Positions 34,186 to 42,879 of a stretch of 64,000 nt of DNA are shown piece by piece (the stretch's first letter is position 1; every line of letters starts with the position of its first letter). The stretch comes from Caballeronia cordobensis (GTDB lineage: Bacteria > Pseudomonadota > Gammaproteobacteria > Burkholderiales > Burkholderiaceae): positions 62,001 to 126,000 of the forward strand of contig NZ_FCNY02000011.1 in the NCBI RefSeq assembly GCF_001544575.2. The letters are read 5' to 3'. The notes below the pieces were generated by a model. That model was not told the DNA's origin and made no database searches. It was given only the letters and a program-made list of their open reading frames with translations. Position numbers and translations under genes: made by a program.

Positions 34186-34716
34186 ATGAACCGGACGCCC
34201 ATCGCTCGCGCGCTCGCCGCCGCCGTCTCGTGCGCGCTGTCCGGCTGCACGTGGACGCTCATCACGGCCGCCGACGCCGCGGGCTCGCTCGTGCAGGCGG
34301 GCCTCAGCGTGGCATCGAGCTATTCGTCGCCGACCTCGGTGACGGGCGCGCCTGCCGCGCTGCAATCCGTCTGCATCGAACTCAACCGCAACGTCGCGAC
34401 CGGCGACTTCGTGCCCGTGCTGCAAGTCGCGTTGCAGCGGCGCGGCGTCATGTCGATGGTCTATAACCCCGGCACCTCGCCGCCCGGCTGCGAGGCGCTG
34501 CTCGTCTATAGCGCGACGACCCGCTGGGACAAGCGCGCATTCAGCAGCGAACCGATGTCGTATCTGTCGGCGATCGATCTGACGCTCGTGCGGCAAGGCC
34601 AGATTCTCGTGACCGCGCGCTACGACACGAATGGCCTGAACATCGACCGCTTCGCGAGCGCGCGGCAAAAGCTCGATGCGCTCGTCGACCGGATGGTTGT
34701 CTCGCGCACACAGTGA
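34186..34716 (+). CDS. Lipoprotein of unknown function
   Basis: 176 aa. Signal peptide and lipobox CALSGC. The mature part has a short hydrophobic stretch, then SVCIELNRNVATGDFVPVLQ, a GCEALLVYSATTRWDKRAF strand and LTLVRQGQILVTARYDTNG, suggesting a small alpha/beta outer-membrane or periplasmic lipoprotein. A strong terminator follows it. No family recognised. Confidence 0.72.
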   Translation: MNRTPIARALAAAVSCALSGCTWTLITAADAAGSLVQAGLSVASSYSSPTSVTGAPAALQSVCIELNRNVATGDFVPVLQVALQRRGVMSMVYNPGTSPPGCEALLVYSATTRWDKRAFSSEPMSYLSAIDLTLVRQGQILVTARYDTNGLNIDRFASARQKLDALVDRMVVSRTQ

Positions 34717-34807
34717 AGCGCGCTTGCCTTACGGCATCTTTCCGATGCCACGGCCCGCGCGCAAGCGATGCTAATCTGCCCACGCTGTTGTTGACCGATC
34801 CCTCTTG

Positions 34808-34843
34808 CGGCTCGCCATCGTTCTTCGGGCGAGCCGTCTTTTT
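34808..34843 (+). terminator. Strong intrinsic terminator
   Basis: CGGCTCGCC (34808-34816) pairs fully with GGCGAGCCG (34828-34836), with an 11-base loop, followed by TCTTTTTTT. A textbook rho-independent terminator closing the lipoprotein unit. Confidence 0.85.
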
Positions 34844-34910
34844 TTGCGCGGATCGGGACACGACACCGAAAGCATGGCCGTCTCCGCTGCCAGATGCTAC
34901 AGTCCTCAAG

Positions 34911-34921
34911 TGGTCGGACCA
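34911..34921. promoter_or_regulatory. TGGTCGGACCA operator before the FadR-type regulator
   Basis: A perfect palindrome with a one-base centre, 12 bases before the regulator start. TGGTxxxACCA is the type of site bound by LldR/PdhR/GlcC-like FadR-family proteins. A near copy lies before the MFS gene at 35789. Confidence 0.65.
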
Positions 34922-34933
34922 GTGAGGCATGCC

Positions 34934-35701
34934 ATGCTCGAAGACAATCATGAAGATGCGCTGCAGATCGCGGACGTCGTCGCCGGACGCATCGAAGGCC
35001 TGATCGTCGACGGCGTGCTCAAACCCGGCCAGGCGCTGCCTTCCGAGCGTCGCCTGACCGCGAAACTGGGCGTTTCGCGCTCCGCCGTGCGCGAGGGCCT
35101 GAAGGTGCTGCGCACGCGCGGGATCATCGAAACGTCGCATGGGCGCGGCTCGTTCGTCGCCGCGCTCACCACGCAACCCGCGCTCACGCCGATGATGCAT
35201 CTGCTCGGCTCGCAGCCGCGCACGCTGTACGACATTTTCGAAGTGCGCGAGATGCTCGAAGCCGAATCCGCGCGGCTCGCGGCGCTGCGCGGCACGCAGG
35301 CGGATTTCGCGCTCATCACGCGCCGTTACGAGGAAATGCTGGCCGCGAACGAAAACGATGTGGGCGAAACCATGCGCGCGCGGCTCGACTACAACTTCCA
35401 CCTGTCGATCAGCGAGGCCTCGCACAATCCGGTGCTCGTGCATACGCTCAGTTCACTCACCGATCTGCTGCTGAGCTCGGTCTTTGCGTCGGTCAACAAT
35501 CTCTACCATCGCGAAGAGCAGAAGCGCGTCATCGACCGGCAGCACGCGCGGCTCTACAAGGCCGTGCTCGGCAAGCAGCCGGACCAGGCGCGCAAGGCCG
35601 CGAGCACGCATATCGCCACGACCACCGCCTGCCTGCGCGAAATCGAGGCGGAAGAGCAGCGTCTCGTGCGCGCCACGCTGCGGCTCAAGGGCTGGGAATG
35701 A
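34934..35701 (+). CDS. FadR-type GntR regulator of the D-lactate module
   Basis: 255 aa. GntR winged helix: VAGRIEGLIVDGVLKPGQAL, PSERRLTAKLGVSRSAVREG, HGRGSFVA; then an FCD domain with the metal/ligand positions FEVREMLEAESARLAA, RLDYNFHLSISEASHN and the HIATTTACL helix, as in LldR/GlcC. The gene precedes an MFS transporter and a D-lactate dehydrogenase, and TGGTxGGACCA sites lie in front of both this gene and the transporter. It therefore probably autoregulates and represses lactate use until the acid is present. ATG at 34934 chosen because conservation begins there. Confidence 0.9.
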   Translation: MLEDNHEDALQIADVVAGRIEGLIVDGVLKPGQALPSERRLTAKLGVSRSAVREGLKVLRTRGIIETSHGRGSFVAALTTQPALTPMMHLLGSQPRTLYDIFEVREMLEAESARLAALRGTQADFALITRRYEEMLAANENDVGETMRARLDYNFHLSISEASHNPVLVHTLSSLTDLLLSSVFASVNNLYHREEQKRVIDRQHARLYKAVLGKQPDQARKAASTHIATTTACLREIEAEEQRLVRATLRLKGWE

Positions 35702-35788
35702 CGTGCGGCGCACGCGCGTGCCAAAGGCCGCGCGCGCTCGCCCCGCCTGATTCCGGCACGTTCCCGCCTCTGGCACGCCAAAATTAAG

Positions 35789-35799
35789 TGGTAGGACCA
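35789..35799. promoter_or_regulatory. TGGTAGGACCA operator before the MFS-dld operon
   Basis: TGGTAGGACCA is a palindrome over its outer four bases on each side and matches the site at 34911 in 10 of 11 positions. A partial extra half-site, TGGTCC, follows at 35801. It lies about 97 bases before the transporter start. Confidence 0.65.
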
Positions 35800-35895
35800 G
35801 TGGTCCAGTGTCTCGACAGTCTCCTGCCGGCACGGAACAATGCGCTCCAGTAAAGCCGGTAGCGGCGCCAGGCCGCACGAATCAGGAGACACTCG

Positions 35896-37224
35896 ATGAA
35901 CCCGCACACCCCATCCCCAGCCGTCACGACCGCGTTCGAAAACGCGACCTACGCCAAAGTGACGTGGCGGCTGCTGCCCTTTCTTTTCATCTGCTATGTC
36001 GCGGCGTATCTGGATCGCGTCAATGTCGGGTTCGCGAAGCTGCAAATGCTCAGCGACCTGAAGTTCAGCGAGTCCGTGTACGGGCTCGGCGCGGGCATCT
36101 TTTTCATCGGCTATTTTCTCTTCGAGGTGCCGAGCAATATCCTGCTGCATCGCGTGGGCGCGCGTGTGTGGATCAGCCGCATCATGATTACGTGGGCGCT
36201 CGTGTCCGCCGCGTCGCTGTTCGTCACGACGCCCGCGATGTTCTACACGCTGCGCTTTCTGCTGGGCGTCGCGGAAGCCGGCTTCTTTCCCGGCATCGTG
36301 CTCTATCTGACGTACTGGTATCCGTCGTCGCGGCGCGGGCGCATGAACGCGCTGTTCATGATCGGCATTCCGGTCGCGGGCGTGGTCGGCGGTCCGCTGT
36401 CGGGCTGGATCATGCAGGCGTTCAACGGCGTTCACGGCCTGTCGAACTGGCAATGGCTCTTCCTGCTCGAAGCGCTGCCCTCGCTCGTGCTCGGCGTGCT
36501 CACGCTCTTCATGCTGCCCAACGGCATCCGCGCCGCGTCGTGGCTCGACGACAAGGAGAAGCAACTTCTCGAAGACAACATCGCACGCGACGGATCCGCG
36601 GGCGCGGACCATTCGCTGCGGCACGTCGTGGCGAACGGCCGTGTGTGGCGGCTCGCGGCGATCTACTTCTGCTGCATGATGGGCCTCTACGGCGTGAGCT
36701 TCTATCTGCCGACGCTCATCAAGACCGCGGGCGTCAAGGACGCGTTCGATGTCGGCCTGCTGACCGCCGTGCCTTACGCCGTCGCGATCGTCTCGATGAT
36801 GCTCGTCGCGCGCAGCTCCGACCGTCGCAACGAGCGCCGCTGGCATCTTGCGCTCGCGGCCGTCGCCGCGGCGGCGGGCTTCTATGCGAGCACGCTGCAC
36901 ACGGGCAATCTCACGCTCGCGCTGGTCACGCTGTCGATCGGCACGGCGGGCGTGCTGTCGATGATGCCGGTCTTCTGGACGCATCCGAGCAGCGTGCTGT
37001 CCGGCACGGCCGCCGCCGCCGGCATCGCGATGATCAACTCCATCGGCAATCTCGCCGGGTTCGTGAGCCCGTCGATCATCGGATGGATGAAGGACGTCAC
37101 GCACAGCACGAACGCCGGCCTGGTCGTCGTCGCGGGGGCGCTCGTCGTCGGCGCGGCGCTCACGCTCACGCAGCGCGCGGCGTCACCGGCTGAGCAGACG
37201 TCTTCGGAACCGCATCGGGCCTGA
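35896..37224 (+). CDS. MFS transporter, ACS family, probable lactate/2-hydroxyacid importer
   Basis: 442 aa with twelve hydrophobic helices. Helix 1 ends with the family YLDRVNVGFAK, and the segments FEVPSNILLHRVGARVWISR, FLLGVAEAGFFPGIVLYLTYWYP and RGRMNALFMIGIPVAG are typical of the anion:cation symporters. GGAG lies eight bases before the ATG. The next gene, D-lactate dehydrogenase, starts 7 bases after the stop, so lactate or a related 2-hydroxyacid is the likely substrate. That is inference from the operon. Confidence 0.88.
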   Translation: MNPHTPSPAVTTAFENATYAKVTWRLLPFLFICYVAAYLDRVNVGFAKLQMLSDLKFSESVYGLGAGIFFIGYFLFEVPSNILLHRVGARVWISRIMITWALVSAASLFVTTPAMFYTLRFLLGVAEAGFFPGIVLYLTYWYPSSRRGRMNALFMIGIPVAGVVGGPLSGWIMQAFNGVHGLSNWQWLFLLEALPSLVLGVLTLFMLPNGIRAASWLDDKEKQLLEDNIARDGSAGADHSLRHVVANGRVWRLAAIYFCCMMGLYGVSFYLPTLIKTAGVKDAFDVGLLTAVPYAVAIVSMMLVARSSDRRNERRWHLALAAVAAAAGFYASTLHTGNLTLALVTLSIGTAGVLSMMPVFWTHPSSVLSGTAAAAGIAMINSIGNLAGFVSPSIIGWMKDVTHSTNAGLVVVAGALVVGAALTLTQRAASPAEQTSSEPHRA

Positions 37225-37231
37225 GGTCATC

Positions 37232-38968
37232 ATGTCCGCCACCGCTTCCTCGGCGCTTCCGTTCGCGGATACGCGCGAGAGTCTGCTGCATTCGCTCGGC
37301 GATATCGTCGGCGCGCGCAACCTGCTCACCGGCGACGGAGAAACTCGCCGCTATCGCACGGGCTACCGCTTCGGCGCCGGCCGCGTGCTGGCGGTGGTGC
37401 GCCCCGGCACGCTCGTCGAGCAATGGCGCGTGCTCGCGGCGTGCGTCGCCGCGAGCACGATCGTCATCACGCAGGCGTCGAACACCGGGCTCACCGGCGG
37501 CTCGACGCCCGACGGCGACGACTACGACCGCGATATCGTCATCGTCAGCACGACGCGTATCAGGCGCGTGCATCTCATCAGGGACGGCAAGCAGGTCGTC
37601 TGCATCGGCGGCGCGACGCTCGATCAGCTCGAACGCGCGCTCAAGCCGCTCGGACGCGAGCCGCATTCGGTGATTGGCTCCTCGTGCATCGGCGCGTCGG
37701 TGCTGGGCGGCATCAGCAACAATTCGGGCGGCTCGCTCGTGCATCGCGGACCGGCTTATACGGAGATGGCCGTGTTCGCCGCCGTCGATGCATCCGGTTC
37801 GCTACGGCTCGTGAATCATCTTGGCATCGAGCTCGGCGGCACGCCCGAAGAGATGCTCTCGCGCATCGAAAACGGCGCATTCGCCGATGCCGACATACGC
37901 GAAGGCGCGGCGGCGTCGGATCACGAATACGCGGCCCACGTGCGCGATATCGATGCGCCCACGCCCGCGCGCTTCAATGCCGACCCGCGGCGTCTTTTCG
38001 AGGCATCCGGCTCCGCGGGCAAGGTGATGACCTTCGCGGTGCGCCTCGATACCTTCGCCGCCGAGAAAGGCGCGAAGGTGTTCTACATCGGCACGAACGA
38101 TACGGCCGTGCTCACGGAGATTCGCCGCCACGCGCTCGCCGGCTTCACGCATCTGCCGATCGCGGGCGAGTATCTTCATCGCGATGCGTTCGATATCGCG
38201 CGCGATTACGGCAAGGACCTGTTCGTCATCATCGACCGGTTCGGCACGGATCGGCTGCCTGCGTTCTTCAATCTCAAGACGCGTTGCGATGCGTGGTTCG
38301 AGCGCCTGGGCTTCATGCCGAAGCATCTGAGCGATCGCGTGCTGCAATGGGTGAGCACGTTGCTGCCGGATCATCTGCCTGCGCGGCTCGTCGCGTACCG
38401 CGAGCAGTACGAGCATCATTTGATGCTGAAAGTGCCGGCGGCGGGCATCGACGAAGCGCGCGCGTTTCTGTCGGCGCGATTCGCGGATGGCGGCGGCGCG
38501 TATTTCGAATGCAGCGATGAAGAAGGCCGCAAGGCGTTTCTGCATCGCTTCGCCGCGGCGAGCGCGGCGGTGCGCTATCGCGCGGTGCATCATCGCGAAG
38601 TGGAAGATATCGTCGCGCTCGACATCGCGTTACGGCGCAACGACCGCGACTGGTTCGAGCGATTGCCGGACAAGATCGAGCGGCCGATCGTGAAGAAGCT
38701 GTATTACGGGCACTTTCTGTGTCACGTGTTTCATCAGGACTACATCGTCGCGAAGGGCAACGACTGCATGGCGCTCGAACACGAGATGCTCGACCTGCTC
38801 GATACGCGCGGGGCCGAATATCCCGCCGAGCATAACGTCGGGCATCTCTATGAAGCGAAGCCCGCGCTTGCCGCGTTTTACCAGCAGCTCGATCCGTGCA
38901 ACTGCTTCAATCCGGGGATCGGGAAGATGTCGAAGTTTGCGGGGTATCGGGAAAGCGTGGGGATTTAG
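37232..38968 (+). CDS. dld: Quinone-dependent D-lactate dehydrogenase
   Basis: 578 aa, similar in length to E. coli Dld (about 570), a peripheral membrane FAD enzyme that oxidises D-lactate to pyruvate and passes electrons to quinone. FAD-binding PCMH region: SNTGLTGGSTPDGDDY (residues about 83-98), SSCIGASVLGGISNNSGGSL and RGPAYTEMAVFA. The membrane-binding cap follows and the C-terminal NDCMALEHEMLDLL, YPAEHNVGHLYEA and DPCNCFNPGIGKMSK match Dld rather than the DLD1/GlcD group. It is the last gene of the operon and shares two bases of its stop with a convergent gene. Confidence 0.94.
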   Translation: MSATASSALPFADTRESLLHSLGDIVGARNLLTGDGETRRYRTGYRFGAGRVLAVVRPGTLVEQWRVLAACVAASTIVITQASNTGLTGGSTPDGDDYDRDIVIVSTTRIRRVHLIRDGKQVVCIGGATLDQLERALKPLGREPHSVIGSSCIGASVLGGISNNSGGSLVHRGPAYTEMAVFAAVDASGSLRLVNHLGIELGGTPEEMLSRIENGAFADADIREGAAASDHEYAAHVRDIDAPTPARFNADPRRLFEASGSAGKVMTFAVRLDTFAAEKGAKVFYIGTNDTAVLTEIRRHALAGFTHLPIAGEYLHRDAFDIARDYGKDLFVIIDRFGTDRLPAFFNLKTRCDAWFERLGFMPKHLSDRVLQWVSTLLPDHLPARLVAYREQYEHHLMLKVPAAGIDEARAFLSARFADGGGAYFECSDEEGRKAFLHRFAAASAAVRYRAVHHREVEDIVALDIALRRNDRDWFERLPDKIERPIVKKLYYGHFLCHVFHQDYIVAKGNDCMALEHEMLDLLDTRGAEYPAEHNVGHLYEAKPALAAFYQQLDPCNCFNPGIGKMSKFAGYRESVGI

Positions 38969-39855
38969 GCAACCAGCTTCGCCCGCAACATCCCCACATC
39001 CGCCGCACTCACGGACAACCCCTGCGCGAGATAGTTGCTCAACGTGCCGAACCCGCGATGCATCTCGTCGAACGCCGCTTCGATCGTCGCGCTTTGCGCG
39101 CGATACAGCGGCGCGACCGTTTGCCTATCCATGCCAATGCGCGCGGCATGCGCCGCCATACGCGCCTCGATCTGCGTCTGCGCCGCCGTGTTCGTCAGCA
39201 GATAGTCCTGAATGTTCACATCGAGCGGCACATCGGCGATGGCCAGCAGAAGCGCCGCCGCCCAGCCGGTGCGGTCCTTGCCCGCCGTGCCGTGAACCAC
39301 CTGCGGCCCGGACACGCGCGCGAGCCGCGTCAGCAGCACGCCGAATTGCAGACGCGCGACCGGATCCGTCACGAACTGGCGCTGCTGCTCGCTCATCCAC
39401 GCGCTCGCGGCGGCGGCATCGGCGGGCATGGCGGCCGCGGCGTCGATCGGCGCGACTTCGTGCGTCTCGCGCACCGCGTTCGCGGGCACGCGATCCGGCG
39501 CAAGCGCCGCTTCCGCGACCACGCGCAGATCGTGCACCGCGCGCAAGGACAATCGCGCGAGCGCACGCGCGTCCGCATCATCGGCCGTGAGCGCGCCCGA
39601 TCGATAGAACACGCCGCGCCGCAGCCGGCGGCCATCGACGGTCGGATAACCTTCGCCCACGCCCGCGACATCACGGAAGTTTTCGACGGACGCGAGCTTC
39701 GGCGTGTCGGCCACGGGCTCGTCGCCGCCCGCGCCGCTCGCGCCGCCGCATGCGGAGAGCAGCGCGCCCGCGCCAAGCGTCGTCGAAAGCAGCGCGCCTC
39801 GAAGGAAAGCGCGGCGCGACAGCGGCGCCGCATGCAGAGACGAAACGATGTTCAT
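38965..39855 (-). CDS. Tyrosine-phosphatase-like lipoprotein lacking the catalytic cysteine
   Basis: 296 aa. The N-terminus carries a Tat-like PLSRRAFLRGALL followed by a lipobox LLSAC (Cys36). The domain that follows is of the bacterial tyrosine/phosphoinositide phosphatase family: VENFRDVAGVGEGYPTVDGR, GVFYRSGALT, RAVHDLRV, and P-loop VVHGTAGKDRTGWAA. Active members have HCxxGKDRTG; here residue 189 is Gly (codon GGC), with His188, Lys193, Asp194 and Arg195 intact. Unless the base is an error, this is a pseudophosphatase that could bind but not cleave phosphoesters. Its ATG overlaps the kinase stop (ATGA), so it is made together with the two-component pair. Confidence 0.85.
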   Translation of the reverse strand: MNIVSSLHAAPLSRRAFLRGALLSTTLGAGALLSACGGASGAGGDEPVADTPKLASVENFRDVAGVGEGYPTVDGRRLRRGVFYRSGALTADDADARALARLSLRAVHDLRVVAEAALAPDRVPANAVRETHEVAPIDAAAAMPADAAAASAWMSEQQRQFVTDPVARLQFGVLLTRLARVSGPQVVHGTAGKDRTGWAAALLLAIADVPLDVNIQDYLLTNTAAQTQIEARMAAHAARIGMDRQTVAPLYRAQSATIEAAFDEMHRGFGTLSNYLAQGLSVSAADVGMLRAKLVA

Positions 39856-41165
39856 GTTGCTTCGACAGGAATGACGATGCGCACGACAAGCCCGCCGCCC
39901 TCGGCATTGCCGATCTCGCAGCGGCCACGCCGTTCGCGCGCGAGGCGCTCGACAATGGCGAGGCCAAGGCCGCAATGCCCGTTGCCGCTGCGCGCGGGAT
40001 CGAGCCGCACGAAGGGCCGCAACGCATCGCCGAGGCGCTCGTCGGGAATGCCGGGTCCGTGATCGCGCACTTCGATGCGCCACTCGCCGCCTTCGCGCGC
40101 CGTGCGAATATCGACCGGCGGCTCGCCATGCTCAAGCGCGTTGTCGACGAGATTGGTCATCAGCCGGTCGATGAAGGTGCGCGGCAGACGGAACGCATCG
40201 CCCGCTTCGAGGGACAGCGCGAAGAGCGGCGCATCGCCATCTTCGGGCGAAGCGAACTGTTCCGCGATGAACGCATCGACGCCGGTATCCGTGCTTTCGG
40301 ACGACGAGCGCCCCGCGAATTCCAGAAACTGCTGCACGATGCGATTCATCGAATCGATATCGCGCAGGAAATGCGCGCGCTCGCGCTCGTCCTTCGCGAG
40401 CACAGTCGCGCGCAGCGAGAGGCGCGTGAGCGGCGCCTTCAGATCGTGCGCGATGCCGGCGAGCATCACGGCGCGGTCGTCGTCGGCATCGGTGAGCTTT
40501 TTCATCATCTGATTGAACGCGCCGATCAACTGGCGCAGCTCGCGCGGCCCGTTTTCATCGACGGGAACAGGGCGCTCGCCGCCGCCGAGACGGCGCGCCG
40601 CCTGCGCCACGCGCGCGAGCGGCCGCTGCAATTGCCAGGTCGCGAAGAGCGACAGCACGAGCGCGCCGACCAGCAGCACGAGCGCTTCCATCATGAACGG
40701 CGGGGGCGGCGGCAGGTCGATCGGCGCGACGATCCACACGTTGCTCGACGGATAACGCACCCAGAGCCGCGGCTTGTGATGGCCGTCGCTCTCGACGGCG
40801 ATCTGCGCGCCTTGCGGCAAGCCATCGGCGATCTGGCGCGCGAGGTGCGCATGACGCGTCTTGCGCGGATCGCGCAGCGTCAGCGGCTCGGGCATGTTCC
40901 ACACGGGCACGATATGCACGCGCGTCTCGCGCATGAGCCGCCCGCCGAGCGCGACATCGTTATGCGCCGCATCGAGCACGATCAAAAGCGCGCGCGCGTA
41001 GCCGTCCGCTTCCCGGTGCGGGCCCTGCACGTGCAGAATCGCGAACCAGCCGCCCTGCAGCGCGAGCAGCACGACGATCGACAGCAGCGCCATGCGTCCG
41101 AACAGCGTATCGATGAGTTGGCGCGGCGCGCGCATCATCGTGCTCATTGCGCTCATCGCACTCAC
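39852..41165 (-). CDS. Sensor histidine kinase (EnvZ/OmpR class)
   Basis: 437 aa. Helix 1 (MALLSIVVLLALQGGWFAIL), a periplasmic sensor part of about 110 residues, helix 2 (MEALVLLVGALVLSLFATW), HAMP (RPLARVAQAARRLGGGE), phosphoacceptor His240 in LAGIAHDLKAPLTRLSLR, and a Bergerat ATP domain with LMTNLVDNALEHG, VRDHGPGIP and GNGHCGLGLAIVERL. A MSAMSAMSTMM start lets several Met serve; the first overlaps the response-regulator stop by ATGA. The kinase is coupled on both sides: response regulator before, phosphatase-like lipoprotein after. The sensed signal is unknown. Confidence 0.93.
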   Translation of the reverse strand: MSAMSAMSTMMRAPRQLIDTLFGRMALLSIVVLLALQGGWFAILHVQGPHREADGYARALLIVLDAAHNDVALGGRLMRETRVHIVPVWNMPEPLTLRDPRKTRHAHLARQIADGLPQGAQIAVESDGHHKPRLWVRYPSSNVWIVAPIDLPPPPPFMMEALVLLVGALVLSLFATWQLQRPLARVAQAARRLGGGERPVPVDENGPRELRQLIGAFNQMMKKLTDADDDRAVMLAGIAHDLKAPLTRLSLRATVLAKDERERAHFLRDIDSMNRIVQQFLEFAGRSSSESTDTGVDAFIAEQFASPEDGDAPLFALSLEAGDAFRLPRTFIDRLMTNLVDNALEHGEPPVDIRTAREGGEWRIEVRDHGPGIPDERLGDALRPFVRLDPARSGNGHCGLGLAIVERLARERRGRCEIGNAEGGGLVVRIVIPVEAT

Positions 41166-41890
41166 GATTCGAACCGGCTCGATAGCGCGCCGTCGACGTC
41201 GGGAACGAACACATAGCCTTGCCCGCGCACAGTCTGCACGTGACGCGGACGCGACGGATCTTCCTCGATGATGCGGCGCAGACGCCAGATCGGCACATCG
41301 AGCCCGCGGTCGCGAAACGCCAGTTCGTCGCGATGGATGAGATCGTGGATCAGCACGCGCGAGAGCACCTTGTACGGATGCTTGATGAACACCTTGAGCA
41401 GCGCGAACTCGCTATCGCGCAGCGCGATGCGTTCGCCGGCGCACAGCAGCGAGCGCGTGACGAAGTCCACTTCGAAACGCCCGAAGCGCTCGCGCGGCGC
41501 ACGCTCGGGCTGGCTCGGCGCGCTCGCGCGACGCCGCAGCACCGCTTCGATGCGCGCGAGCAGTTCATGCGGATCGAACGGCTTCGCGAGATAGTCGTCC
41601 GCGCCGGATTGCAGGCCCGCGATCGTCTGCGCGACGCTGTCGCAACCCGTCACGAAGATCACGGGAATATCCTCGCCCGCCGCGCGCAGGTCGCGCAGCG
41701 CGCGCAGGCCGTCCGTGTCCGGCATCATGATGTCGAGCACGACGATGGACGGGCGCTCCAGTTCCAGCCGGCGGCGCAGCCCGGCGCCGTCGTGCAGCAC
41801 GGACACGGCGATGCCGCGCGCGTTGAAGAAGCGGCGCAGCAGATCGCGCACCGCGGAATCGTCGTCGACGATGAGAACCGATATAGACAT
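41162..41890 (-). CDS. OmpR-family response regulator
   Basis: 242 aa. Receiver domain with acidic pair DDD at 9-11, phosphoacceptor Asp53 in VVLDIMMP, Thr in IFVTGCDS and Lys in YLAKPFDP. The winged-helix output domain follows (FGRFEVDFVTRSLL, LRDSEFALLKVFIKHPYKVL, RPRHVQTVRGQGYVFVP). It is the first gene of the coupled kinase operon, so its partner is that kinase. The promoter lies in the 231-base gap shared with a second, divergent response regulator. Confidence 0.94.
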   Translation of the reverse strand: MSISVLIVDDDSAVRDLLRRFFNARGIAVSVLHDGAGLRRRLELERPSIVVLDIMMPDTDGLRALRDLRAAGEDIPVIFVTGCDSVAQTIAGLQSGADDYLAKPFDPHELLARIEAVLRRRASAPSQPERAPRERFGRFEVDFVTRSLLCAGERIALRDSEFALLKVFIKHPYKVLSRVLIHDLIHRDELAFRDRGLDVPIWRLRRIIEEDPSRPRHVQTVRGQGYVFVPDVDGALSSRFES

Positions 41891-42121
41891 CTCAAAATTT
41901 TATTCGGACGTGATTTCCATTCTGCCCATCGCGCTTGCATGCGTTCATTACGGTTTCTTACGCAAGCCGTCTTTCACGCGATGAACGCGCGTGCTATTCC
42001 CCGGCGATCCCCGCCTGCGCGCGAGTGCGCCGCGCATCGCCCGGTGAAACATGCCGTAACGGAAAGAAATGGAAAGTTCTGCGCCTTCGCGACAGTGCGG
42101 CCCTGCGCTTAACATGTGCGC

Positions 42122-42871
42122 ATGACTCCACATGTATTGATGGTCGACGACGACCCCGTCGTGCGCGATCACGTCCGCGATTATCTGCATCAGCACGGCT
42201 TCGACGTCTCCGTGCTCGGCGACGGCACGGACCTTCGGCGCCGCGTGCAGTCCGAGCGTCCATCGATGGTCGTGCTCGACGTGATGATGCCCGGCAAGGA
42301 CGGCATCAGCGCGCTGCGCGAACTGCGCAACGCAGACGACGATGTGCCCGTGATCCTGCTGACGGCGCGCTCCGACGTGCTCGATCGCGTGATCGGACTC
42401 GAACTCGGCGCGGACGACTATCTCGGCAAGCCGTTCGACCCGCGCGAGCTGCTCGCGCGCATCCGTTCGATCCTGCGGCGGCGCGAACCTGCAGCGCCGC
42501 TCGTGGCGAGCGCGCCGGAAATTCGGCCGAGCTACCGCTTCGGCCCGTTCGAAATGGACTTCGGCGCGCGCGAATTGCGCCGCGACGGCGAACGCATCGC
42601 GCTGCGCTCGGGCGAATTCGCGCTGCTCAAGACGCTCGTCAAGCACGCGATGGTCGTGCTCACGCGCGCCCAGTTGAACGAGAAGCTGCGCGGCCACGGC
42701 GCGCATCGCGACCGCAGTCTCGATGTCGCGATCTGGCGTCTGCGCCGCCTGCTCGAAATCGATCCGTCCGAGCCGCGTTACGTGCAGACCGTCTGGGGCC
42801 AGGGCTATATCTTCGTGCCGCACGGCGATCCGACGGCGGCCGGGCGCATCGCGGCGCGCGCGGGTCACTGA
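42122..42871 (+). CDS. Orphan OmpR-family response regulator, paralogue of the divergent one
   Basis: 249 aa. Receiver with DDD at 9-11, Asp53 in VVLDVMMPGKDG, Thr in ILLTARSD and Lys in YLGKPFDP; output winged helix with FGPFEMDFGARELRR, LRSGEFALLKTLVKHAMVVL and PRYVQTVWGQGYIFVP. Residue by residue it parallels the divergent regulator, which suggests an old duplication. No kinase is encoded next to it. It may be served by the neighbouring kinase or a distant one. Downstream, convergent, is the FlgH operon. I use the ATG at 42122 over a GTG two codons earlier. Confidence 0.93.
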   Translation: MTPHVLMVDDDPVVRDHVRDYLHQHGFDVSVLGDGTDLRRRVQSERPSMVVLDVMMPGKDGISALRELRNADDDVPVILLTARSDVLDRVIGLELGADDYLGKPFDPRELLARIRSILRRREPAAPLVASAPEIRPSYRFGPFEMDFGARELRRDGERIALRSGEFALLKTLVKHAMVVLTRAQLNEKLRGHGAHRDRSLDVAIWRLRRLLEIDPSEPRYVQTVWGQGYIFVPHGDPTAAGRIAARAGH

Positions 42872-42879
42872 GATCGCCA

